Assembly: GCA_965234325.1 (NCBI GenBank)
Contig: OZ248420.1
Location: 1 to 64,000 of the forward strand
Direction: 5' to 3'
From: Limnohabitans kasalickyi
GTDB lineage: Bacteria > Pseudomonadota > Gammaproteobacteria > Burkholderiales > Burkholderiaceae_C
DNA: 64,000 nucleotides
Below, in pieces: positions 31,938-38,630 of this stretch; within the stretch, counting starts at the first letter, position 1; every line of letters begins with the position of its first letter. The translations under genes were made by a program, and so were the position numbers. The notes beneath the pieces were generated by a model that did not search any database, was not told the DNA's origin, and was given only the letters and a program-made list of their open reading frames with translations.

Positions 31938-33103
31938 CCGATACCAAGAACCTGACCCCTTACTCTCTTTGGCAACTGACGCTTTACTTCCTGAGACTTG
32001 GAACTCTAGGCTTTGGTGGGCCAGTGGCGCTGGTGGGTTTCATGCACCGCGACCTGGTGGAAGAGCGCAACTGGATCACCGAGGCGGACTACAAGGAAGG
32101 CTTGGCCTTGGCACAGATCGCACCTGGACCACTGGCTGCCCAATTGGCCATCTATCTTGGCTATGTGCACCACCGAATTCTTGGCGCAACGGTGGCTGGC
32201 TTTGCTTTTGTGCTGCCATCTTTTGCCATGGTTGTAGGTTTGGGCATGGCCTATGTGTCTTATGGCGGCTTGCCTTGGATGCAGGCAGTGTTTTATGGGG
32301 TAGGTGCTGCGGTGCTGGGCATCATGGCCATTGGCGCACACAAACTGTCCACCAAGAGCATCGGCAAGGACAAACTGCTGTGGGCAATCTTTGGTGTGCT
32401 GGCCGCAGTGACCATCATCACCCAGTCTGAAATCGCTTGGTTGTTCATTGCAGCAGGGCTTCTGGTCTGGGTGATCCGTTGCAAGCCCACCTTCGGCAAC
32501 AAAGCCATGGGGCTGGGTCTGGTGCCCCCAGTCGATGCCGCCCAGCTTGCTCCTGTGGTGCTTGATCCGGCCTTGTTGACGCAAATCGGTCTGTTCTTTG
32601 CGAAAGCCGGGACCTTCGTCTTTGGTTCGGGTCTGGCCATTGTTCCCTTCCTCTACGCGGGCACTGTGACCGAGCACCATTGGTTGACCGACCGCCAGTT
32701 TGTCGATGCCGTGGCCGTGGCCATGATCACACCGGGTCCGGTGGTCATCACAACGGGCTTCATCGGCTACCTGGTCGCAGGATTGCCCGGCGCGGCCATG
32801 GCCGCAGCAGCGACTTTTCTGCCGTGCTACCTCATCACCATCGTTTCAGCACCTCATTTCAAGAAGTGGGGCAAGAACCCCTCGGTGATCGCCTTTGTGG
32901 ATGGCATCACAGCAGCTGCCATCGGGGCCATTGCAGGCTCGGTGGTGGTGATCGCGCAGCGCTCCATCAGTGACATCCCAACCGCACTGCTTGCCCTCAG
33001 TGCCACTGCACTGCTATGGAAGTTCAAGAAGATTCCCGAGCCGGTACTGGTTATTGGTGCTGCCCTGATCGGATTGGCCATCTATCCTCTGGTGAGCCAT
33101 TGA
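31934..33103 (+). CDS. chrA: Chromate efflux transporter ChrA
   Basis: A 389-residue inner-membrane protein of the CHR family with two homologous halves. The N-terminal half starts WQLTLYFLRLGTLGFGGPVALVGFMHRDLV, and the second half has IGLFFAKAGTFVFGSGLAIVPFLYAGTV. The GFGGP and FGSG motifs correspond. Both halves carry several hydrophobic segments giving about ten membrane spans. ChrA extrudes chromate using proton motive force in studied examples. Length is usual for long-chain CHR proteins. The gene overlaps chrB by four bases. Confidence 0.95.
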   Translation: MTDTKNLTPYSLWQLTLYFLRLGTLGFGGPVALVGFMHRDLVEERNWITEADYKEGLALAQIAPGPLAAQLAIYLGYVHHRILGATVAGFAFVLPSFAMVVGLGMAYVSYGGLPWMQAVFYGVGAAVLGIMAIGAHKLSTKSIGKDKLLWAIFGVLAAVTIITQSEIAWLFIAAGLLVWVIRCKPTFGNKAMGLGLVPPVDAAQLAPVVLDPALLTQIGLFFAKAGTFVFGSGLAIVPFLYAGTVTEHHWLTDRQFVDAVAVAMITPGPVVITTGFIGYLVAGLPGAAMAAAATFLPCYLITIVSAPHFKKWGKNPSVIAFVDGITAAAIGAIAGSVVVIAQRSISDIPTALLALSATALLWKFKKIPEPVLVIGAALIGLAIYPLVSH

Positions 33104-33552
33104 TGAAAACCGCAATTAACCTGTTGGTCTTGAGTGGTGCTTTATTGCTCCAAACCAGCTTCGCTCAAGACCGCAAGATCGAGCAAGCCATTAAGCATCG
33201 TAAGGCGGCGTTCACCTTGATGGCGACCTATGTGAATCGGATGGTGCAGACCGTAGAGGGGAACCGACCGTTCGATGTCAAGCAGATGGCCCAAGATGCC
33301 AAAGCGGTCGAATTGCTCAGCAAGCTGCCATGGGAGGGGTTTGTCGAGGGCAGTGAACGGGGTGAGACCCGCGCCAAAGATGACATCTGGTTTGAAGATG
33401 AGAAGTTCAAGCGGTATGCCAACGACCTGCAAGTCAAATCGGCTGCGGTGACAGTTGCCGCCGAGTCCGGTGATCTCAAAAGATTCAAGGCAGCCGTTAG
33501 TCCAATGCGGGATGCCTGCAACACCTGCCATAAGGCGTTTCGCAAGGAATGA
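33103..33552 (+). CDS. Exported c-prime-type cytochrome in chromate operon
   Basis: A 149-residue protein beginning MKTAINLLVLSGALLLQTSF, a signal peptide ending near AQ. The mature part is four-helix-like and carries a single C-terminal heme motif, CNTCH, with a preceding ACNTCHKAF, as in cytochrome c-prime. This family places the heme motif near the C-terminus. It would be periplasmic. The start is on the last base of the chrA stop (TGATG). Its link to chromate, perhaps chromate reduction or redox sensing, is inferred from the operon only. Confidence 0.85.
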   Translation: MKTAINLLVLSGALLLQTSFAQDRKIEQAIKHRKAAFTLMATYVNRMVQTVEGNRPFDVKQMAQDAKAVELLSKLPWEGFVEGSERGETRAKDDIWFEDEKFKRYANDLQVKSAAVTVAAESGDLKRFKAAVSPMRDACNTCHKAFRKE

Positions 33553-33938
33553 CCGTGTATCGCCCGCGCTGGATCGCCGTGCTTTTGCTGATGGTCTGTT
33601 CAGTGACTTGGGCCACCAAGCCATTGCCGGGCTGGAAAGCATTGGGATCGTCTGAAATTGAGGACTTGTTCAAGGGCAAAGTGCTTGGAGATGGATTCCA
33701 TTACAGCTACCGATTCCAGACCAATGGCTCTCTCAGCGGTGTCGAAATGGCCAAGGATGTGCGAGGCACTTGGGCGGTCGAAAAGAAACTGCTCTGCCTC
33801 CATCGGGAAAAGCCTCGACGGTTCACCGAATGTTTTGAAGTTCACGCCAATGGTCGCGACATCAACATGTTGGACCGTGGAGGCTTGGTGTTCCGGGGGA
33901 ACCTGCTTGACCTTGAGCCAAGCCAGCCAATCCATTGA
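33549..33938 (+). CDS. Small exported protein of chromate operon, unknown function
   Basis: A 129-residue protein with an N-terminal signal peptide (RWIAVLLLMVCSVTWATKPL). The mature part includes FKGKVLGDGFHYSYRFQTNGSLSG, then VRGTWAVEKKLLCLHREKP, and a cysteine in FTECFEV; the two cysteines may form a disulfide. The beta-rich pattern resembles small periplasmic lipocalin-like or inhibitor-like domains. It overlaps the cytochrome gene by an ATGA, so it is co-expressed with it. Confidence 0.75.
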   Translation: MTVYRPRWIAVLLLMVCSVTWATKPLPGWKALGSSEIEDLFKGKVLGDGFHYSYRFQTNGSLSGVEMAKDVRGTWAVEKKLLCLHREKPRRFTECFEVHANGRDINMLDRGGLVFRGNLLDLEPSQPIH

Positions 33939-33971
33939 CCCTGTGTCGGTCAGTAATCAGGAGGTTTGATC

Positions 33972-34424
33972 ATGAAATGGATCACACGCGAGCGCCCCAA
34001 GATCGACCGAATTGCCTGCCCATGGCTGATCACGCGATTCATCGACAAGGACGCCGAATTTCTCTACGTTCCCGCCACGGATGTGCTGCGCCTGTCCAGT
34101 GAAACTGGGGCCACACCCTATGACATTCCGGGTGTGGCGTTTTCTCATGTGGGCGAGCGGTGCAGCTTCGATGCCTTTTTGTTGGCGTACAAACTGGAGC
34201 AACCCGCGCTCAAGCAGTTGGCTGGAATCGTGCGCGGTGCGGACACCTCACGACTGGATTTAACGCCCCAGTCTCCAGGCTTGTATGCCATCTCACTGGG
34301 TCTGTCTGAAGTCTTCAAAGACGACCACGAAATGCTCAAGCACGGCTTGGTTATGTACGATGCGCTGTATGCGTGGTGTTGCCACTGCCAAGGTGAATCC
34401 CACAACTGGCCTCCCAAAATGTAA
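33972..34424 (+). CDS. Stand-alone ChrB C-terminal-domain protein
   Basis: From the ATG at 33972, preceded by CAGGAGG seven bases upstream, this encodes 150 residues. The segment RERPKIDRIACPWLITRFIDKDAEFLYVP and VAFSHVGERCSFDAFL aligns by eye with the C-terminal half of the chrB product (DRLATAWLIRRFID and ATFSHVGSKVTFEV). It also has a CCHCQG cysteine cluster near its C-terminus that the ChrB C-domain lacks. It may be a chromate-binding or reducing accessory protein. Confidence 0.85.
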   Translation: MKWITRERPKIDRIACPWLITRFIDKDAEFLYVPATDVLRLSSETGATPYDIPGVAFSHVGERCSFDAFLLAYKLEQPALKQLAGIVRGADTSRLDLTPQSPGLYAISLGLSEVFKDDHEMLKHGLVMYDALYAWCCHCQGESHNWPPKM

Positions 34425-34430
34425 TCTCCC

Positions 34431-35471
34431 GTGAATCAGAGCGTTATCTTTGCCATTGCTGCCGCCGTTTTGTTCGGTGCCAGCACACCGCTGGCCAAAC
34501 TGCTGGTGGGCGATGTTTCGCCTGTCCTACTCGGTGGCCTGCTCTATCTGGGAAGTGGTGTTGGGTTGGGGCTATTCCGAATGCTGCGTGACAAGGCTTG
34601 GAACCCATCAGGACTACAGGCTGGTGACTGGCCTTGGCTCCTTGGAGCCATCTTCTTTGGGGGTGTCTTAGGTCCCGTGGCCTTGATGTATGGCCTGACG
34701 ACGGTATCAGGATCGGCTGCTTCTTTGATGCTCAATCTGGAGTCGGTGCTGACCGCAGTCTTGGCATGGGTGGTGTTCAAAGAGAACGCCGACAAGCGCA
34801 TCGTCTTAGGCATGCTCGCCATCGTGGTTGGAGGGGCGGTGCTTTCTTCGCAGCCTGGAGGCGCTGGCAGCTCCTCCCTTGTTGGTCTTGCTGCCATTGC
34901 CATCGCATGCCTGTGTTGGGCCATTGACAACAACCTAACCCGCAAGGTGTCGGCCTCTGACGCGGTGTTCATTGCCAGTTCAAAAGGTTTATTGGCCGGA
35001 TTGGTGAACTGCGTCGTCGCCCTGGGGATGGGGGCCAGCTTTCCCGCAGTTCAGACCTCTTTGCTGGCGATGACTGTGGGCTTGCTGGGGTACGGCATCA
35101 GCCTGGTGTTCTTCGTCTTGGCCTTGAGAGGATTAGGGACTGCTCGCACGGGGGCTTACTTCTCAACCTCACCGTTCATTGGTTCTGCTGTTTCATTGCT
35201 GTTCCTCGGGGAAACTGCAACAGCCTCGTTTTGGCTGGCCTCAGCACTTATGGCCCTGGGTTTATGGCTTCATCTGACCGAGACTCACGAGCATGAGCAC
35301 ACGCACGAGCCACTTGAACACTCACATGCGCATACACATGACGAGCATCATCAACATCAACACAACGCGAGTCTGGATTTGACAGAGCCACATGCCCATT
35401 TGCATCGACATTCATCGCTCACTCACAAGCATCCGCACTATCCTGACATTCATCATCAGCATTCGCATTGA
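34431..35471 (+). CDS. DMT/EamA-family transporter with histidine-rich tail
   Basis: A 346-residue protein starting at a GTG. The first about 283 residues form two EamA repeats with about ten membrane segments (FAIAAAVLFGASTPLAKLL, GALIFFGGVLGPVALMYGLTTVSGSAAS-like motif). The last 63 residues contain 23 histidines alternating with glutamates, as in HEHEHTHE and HAHTHDEHHQHQH. Such tails bind divalent metals such as zinc, nickel or cobalt. It is the last gene of the chromate cluster. It may export a metal or metabolite; the natural substrate is unknown. Confidence 0.85.
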   Translation: MNQSVIFAIAAAVLFGASTPLAKLLVGDVSPVLLGGLLYLGSGVGLGLFRMLRDKAWNPSGLQAGDWPWLLGAIFFGGVLGPVALMYGLTTVSGSAASLMLNLESVLTAVLAWVVFKENADKRIVLGMLAIVVGGAVLSSQPGGAGSSSLVGLAAIAIACLCWAIDNNLTRKVSASDAVFIASSKGLLAGLVNCVVALGMGASFPAVQTSLLAMTVGLLGYGISLVFFVLALRGLGTARTGAYFSTSPFIGSAVSLLFLGETATASFWLASALMALGLWLHLTETHEHEHTHEPLEHSHAHTHDEHHQHQHNASLDLTEPHAHLHRHSSLTHKHPHYPDIHHQHSH

Positions 35472-35868
35472 TGCACCGTCTGATGGCCTAGGTTTTTGAG
35501 GACAGTCAACGTCCGCTTTGATCAATTGCCTAAGTCCAAGAGTGTCTGCTTAGCTGAGTTCCCGATGACAGCTAAGGGTCGGCCTCTGCCAATCGGCAGA
35601 ATTTCTGCAAGGTCTGCTTCCAGCCTTAAACAGTCATTGCCTCAGCCCACCAAAGCGACAAAAAAACCTCTTAATTCGTCCGCGCGTAACCCGTTGATTT
35701 ATATAGGGGTGACGGGCGCGCCTTCCGGACTTCGGCCTGCGCTGGGTGGGGTGGGTCGGAGAGAGAATGTGCAAACGGAGAGTAAAACCTGCCGGTTACT
35801 GGCAGAAATGGCTCTCTCCGCAGTCCGCAAGAACCCGCAGGAACCCGCGCAAACACGCGGTAGTAGGC
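35472..35868. other. 397-base gap between chromate operon and tmRNA terminator
   Basis: No protein family is recognisable. Reading frames here owe part of their length to the antisense of the tmRNA gene (ELAGFEPAS on the plus strand, RVQIPPAP on the minus), which are known false ORF patterns. No second copy of the tmRNA 3-prime end was seen, so I cannot define an island attachment site. Confidence 0.5.
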
Positions 35869-35900
35869 AAAAAAAAGCCAACCCCGAAGGGTTGGTTTTT
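35869..35900 (-). terminator. tmRNA terminator
   Basis: On the minus strand, a stem CCAACCC-TTCG-GGGTTGG is followed by CTTTTTTTT, immediately downstream of the tmRNA 3-prime end. This is a standard rho-independent terminator with a UUCG-type loop. Confidence 0.88.
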
Positions 35901-35907
35901 CCTTTAT

Positions 35908-36296
35908 TGGTGGAGCTGGCGGGATTTGAACCCGCGTCCACAAGTCTTTTTCGTACAGTTCTACATGTGTAGTCGTCTGATTTGAGTCTTATCTGATGAA
36001 CCGCGCAGCGACACGCTGAACATCAAACCAGCATCCTTAGATCTCGCACAACATCAAGGTGCCCGATGTCATGCCAGCCAATATGAGTTACCTTGTAGCT
36101 AGGACTTTGGAGGCTTTAACACCCCCATCACCCTAACCCAGCCTATCGGCCAACTGTTACAAGGCTCACCGGATTAAGCGGCGAGTGCGAAACGTTCGTC
36201 GTTTGCAGTTAGTTTTTTTTCTGTTGTTTTACGAGGATCAGAACCTCGACATGCCCTGCCACGCGTCCGAACCCATGTCGAAACCAGTGCAGCCCC
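35908..36296 (-). ncRNA. ssrA: tmRNA (ssrA) with tag ANDERFALAA
   Basis: The RNA begins GGGGCTGCACTGGTTTCGAC and ends with the tRNA-like GGGTTCAAATCCCGCCAGCT followed by CCACCA. The 5-prime and 3-prime ends pair to form the alanine-accepting tRNA-like domain. The tag reading frame at 36206 to 36174 encodes A-NDERFALAA and ends with TAA. Length of about 389 bases is normal for one-piece tmRNA. The RNA rescues stalled ribosomes together with SmpB. The tag is typical for Burkholderiales. Confidence 0.95.
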
Positions 36297-36305
36297 AAGC
36301 GACCT

Positions 36306-36332
36306 ATTTTAGGCCTATCCCAGCAATTGCAA
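36306..36332 (-). promoter_or_regulatory. Candidate promoter for tmRNA
   Basis: TTGCAA at 36332 to 36327 and TAAAAT at 36311 to 36306 lie 15 bases apart on the minus strand, with the predicted RNA start ten bases downstream. The spacer is short; CTTGCA as -35 gives 16. It overlaps the end of the gph gene. Confidence 0.4.
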
Positions 36333-36974
36333 GAGCTGAAGGGGTGAATCTATTTTTAAATCTGCGCCCCAGCAGCTGATATCAGCCTTTTCGCCCAAAT
36401 AACCATAATTGGCGGCCACGGTACGCATACCTGCAGCGCGTCCAGCCACGATGTCGCGCTCATCATCTCCCACATACAAGCACACCTCAGGCGGCAGCCC
36501 CAACCGTCGTGCGGCTTCAAACATGGGCTCAGGGTGCGGTTTGGGATGAGGCGTGGTGTCGCCACTCACGATGGCCGCCGCGCTGGCGAACAGGGGCATG
36601 GCTTGGGTCAATGGATCGGTAAAACGCGCCATTTTATTGGTCACCACACCCCAAGGTAAGCCACGGTTTTGTAGACCAGCGATCAAATCTGAGACGCCAT
36701 CAAACGCGTAGGTCCGAACCGTCATGGCCGCTTCATAGTTGGCGAAGAACTCCTCGCGCATGGCCAGGAAGTCGGTATGTTCGGGTGTCATGTCGAACGC
36801 AACTTTCAGCATGCCTCGCGCGCCTGCACCCGCCAGGGGACGGTAGAGTTCGTAGGGCAGCGAGGACAAGCCTCGATCAATTCGCATTTTGTCTGCGGCA
36901 GCACCCAAATCAGGCGCGCTGTCGATCAAGGTGCCGTCCAAATCGAACAGCACGGCACGGATGTGTTGCAGCAT
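36315..36974 (-). CDS. gph: Phosphoglycolate phosphatase Gph
   Basis: The 219-residue HAD-family protein starts MLQHIRAVLFDLDGTLIDSA at 36974. Motif I (DLDGTLID), motif II (VVTNKMARF) and motif III/IV (GDTTPHPKPHPEP and LYVGDDERDIVAGRAAG) are all present. It dephosphorylates 2-phosphoglycolate formed from damaged DNA ends. The start overlaps the ubiG stop by one base (TGATG), so the two are co-transcribed. A longer frame to 37100 is rejected because it overlaps ubiG. Confidence 0.9.
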   Translation of the reverse strand: MLQHIRAVLFDLDGTLIDSAPDLGAAADKMRIDRGLSSLPYELYRPLAGAGARGMLKVAFDMTPEHTDFLAMREEFFANYEAAMTVRTYAFDGVSDLIAGLQNRGLPWGVVTNKMARFTDPLTQAMPLFASAAAIVSGDTTPHPKPHPEPMFEAARRLGLPPEVCLYVGDDERDIVAGRAAGMRTVAANYGYLGEKADISCWGADLKIDSPLQLLQLLG

Positions 36975-37690
36975 CAGAAGGCTTTCTGGGTGGCCACGAG
37001 GTAGTTGACGCTGGTGTCTGAGCTCATCCAATAGCGGCGAGTCAAGGGGTTGTATTCCATGCCACGAGTTTGTTGCCATTCCAAACCGGCGGCACGACAA
37101 GCACTCGCTAGCTCGCTCGGTCGAATAAATTTGGCGTACTCATGCGTGCCCTTGGGGAGCAAGTTCAGCACATATTCAGCGCCCAAAATGGCAAACAAGA
37201 AGGACTTGGGGTTGCGGTTGAGCGTCGAGAAAAACACCCAACCACCCGGCTTGACCATGTCGGCACACGCTTTGACGATTGACGCCGGATCAGGCACGTG
37301 TTCCAACATCTCCATGCAAGTCACCACATCAAAGCTGGCAGGGCGCTCCAGAGCCAACGCTTCGGCACTGACTTCACGGTATTGAACATTGGGCGTTTGG
37401 GCTTCTAAAGCGTGCAGTTGCGCGACTTTGAGCGACTTGGTGGCTAAATCGATGCCCAGCGCGTTGGCACCCGAGCGGGCCAACGCATCGGTCAAGATAC
37501 CTCCGCCGCAACCGACATCCAAAACATCTTTACCTTGCAAGCTTGCACAGGTCTTGATCCACTCCAAACGCAAGGGGTTGATTTGGTGCAGGGGTCGAAA
37601 TTCGCTCTCAGGATCCCACCAACGGTGGGCAAGGTCTGAAAATTTGGCCAATTCGGCCGGATCTACGTTGGTATGGGCTGTCGTTTGCAT
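36974..37690 (-). CDS. ubiG: UbiG, ubiquinone O-methyltransferase
   Basis: A 238-residue SAM-dependent methyltransferase. The N-terminus has FSDLAHRWWDPESEFRPLHQINPLRLEWI, the UbiG family signature. The SAM motif VLDVGCGGGILTDALARSGA follows, and VTCMEMLEHVPDPA and GWVFFSTLNRNPKSFLFAI further define the family. It carries out the two O-methylations in ubiquinone biosynthesis. It lies upstream of gph and is separated from the OmpA gene by a bidirectional terminator. Confidence 0.95.
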   Translation of the reverse strand: MQTTAHTNVDPAELAKFSDLAHRWWDPESEFRPLHQINPLRLEWIKTCASLQGKDVLDVGCGGGILTDALARSGANALGIDLATKSLKVAQLHALEAQTPNVQYREVSAEALALERPASFDVVTCMEMLEHVPDPASIVKACADMVKPGGWVFFSTLNRNPKSFLFAILGAEYVLNLLPKGTHEYAKFIRPSELASACRAAGLEWQQTRGMEYNPLTRRYWMSSDTSVNYLVATQKAF

Positions 37691-37711
37691 AGCGTCAATT
37701 GTCGTTCAAGC

Positions 37712-37743
37712 AAAAAGAAACCCCGCCGAAGCGGGGTTTCTTT
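37712..37743. terminator. Strong bidirectional terminator of OmpA-family gene
   Basis: AAAGAAACCCCGC and GCGGGGTTTCTTT form a perfect 13-base stem closed by CGAA (TTCG on the minus strand). It follows the OmpA-family gene on the minus strand and ends its transcript before ubiG. Confidence 0.85.
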
Positions 37744-37759
37744 GGAAGATCAATGAAGA

Positions 37760-38404
37760 TCAGTTAGCACGTGTGCCAACAACTTCGATCTCAACGCGAC
37801 GGTTTTTAGCGCGACCTTCTTTGGTCTTGTTGTCAGCAACAGGTTGCTTCTCGCCCTTGCCTTCGGTGTAGATGCGGTTCTTTTCGATGCCTTTGGACAC
37901 CAAGTAAGCCTTCACAGACTCAGCGCGGCGGACCGACAATTTTTGGTTGTAAGCGTCAGTGCCTTCTGAGTCAGTGTGACCCACAGCAATGATGACTTCC
38001 AAATTGATGCCTTTGACTTTACCAACCAAGTCGTCGAGCTTGGCTTTGCCAGCAGGCTTGATCACGTGCTTGTCAAAGTCAAAGAATGCGTCAGCTGCGT
38101 AAGTCACCTTAGCTGCTGCTGGTGCTTGAGCTGCTGGAGCTGGTGCAGGTGCTGGTGCGGGAGCTGGTTTAGGAGCAACAGCGGGAGCAACAACAGCTGC
38201 TACAGGTGCGGGAGCAACCAAAGCGCCATCACAACCTTTAGCAGCAGTTGCAGGTGTCCAGCTGGCATCACGCCAGCACAAGCCAGTACCGCTTACCCAT
38301 GCGTCGCCAGAGGCATTGCGCCAGTTGTCAACGTTTTGTGCAACGGCGGCAGTGGCCAGAGCGGCGGTAGCAACAAAAGCTGCGAAATTCTTCAAGTTTT
38401 TCAT
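37760..38404 (-). CDS. OmpA-family outer membrane protein
   Basis: A 214-residue protein with a signal peptide (MKNLKNFAAFVATAALATAA, ending near VAQ). A central alanine-proline-valine-rich linker (about residues 62 to 97) is followed by an OmpA C-terminal domain with FFDFDKHVIKPAGKAKLDDL, IAVGHTDSEGTDAYNQKLSVRRA and RRVEIEVVGTRAN. It binds peptidoglycan. It lacks the N-terminal eight-strand barrel of E. coli OmpA, so it is a short anchored form. It is divergent from gyrA. Confidence 0.9.
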   Translation of the reverse strand: MKNLKNFAAFVATAALATAAVAQNVDNWRNASGDAWVSGTGLCWRDASWTPATAAKGCDGALVAPAPVAAVVAPAVAPKPAPAPAPAPAPAAQAPAAAKVTYAADAFFDFDKHVIKPAGKAKLDDLVGKVKGINLEVIIAVGHTDSEGTDAYNQKLSVRRAESVKAYLVSKGIEKNRIYTEGKGEKQPVADNKTKEGRAKNRRVEIEVVGTRAN

Positions 38405-38630
38405 AGTTCACCTCTGAGGTATGTAAAAGCCGCAGAACACCCTGCGAATTCAGGCAGTCAAGGCCTAAAGACCGTAACGCTTGTAATTATTGTGCCATAG
38501 CCAAGCGATCCTGCTGCTCGAATTAACAAGCCTTAAGAAATTAAGGCGACAGCGTGTTGCAAGTCAGCCACACCCGATAGCCCAGTTAAAACGCCTAAAA
38601 TGTCAGGTTTCCTGCTTTACGGCCGCTTTC

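Noticed and set aside
35900..35940. Prophage or island attachment at the tmRNA 3-prime end
   Set aside because: tmRNA ends are common integration sites, but no duplicate of this end was found in the window and the prophage end is 5 kb away.
35671..35943. Minus-strand reading frame containing RVQIPPAP
   Set aside because: It is a translation of the tmRNA 3-prime end and its terminator, not a protein gene.
35496..35972. Plus-strand reading frame ending VELAGFEPAST
   Set aside because: This is the antisense of the tmRNA 3-prime end, a known false ORF pattern; the rest has no family signal.
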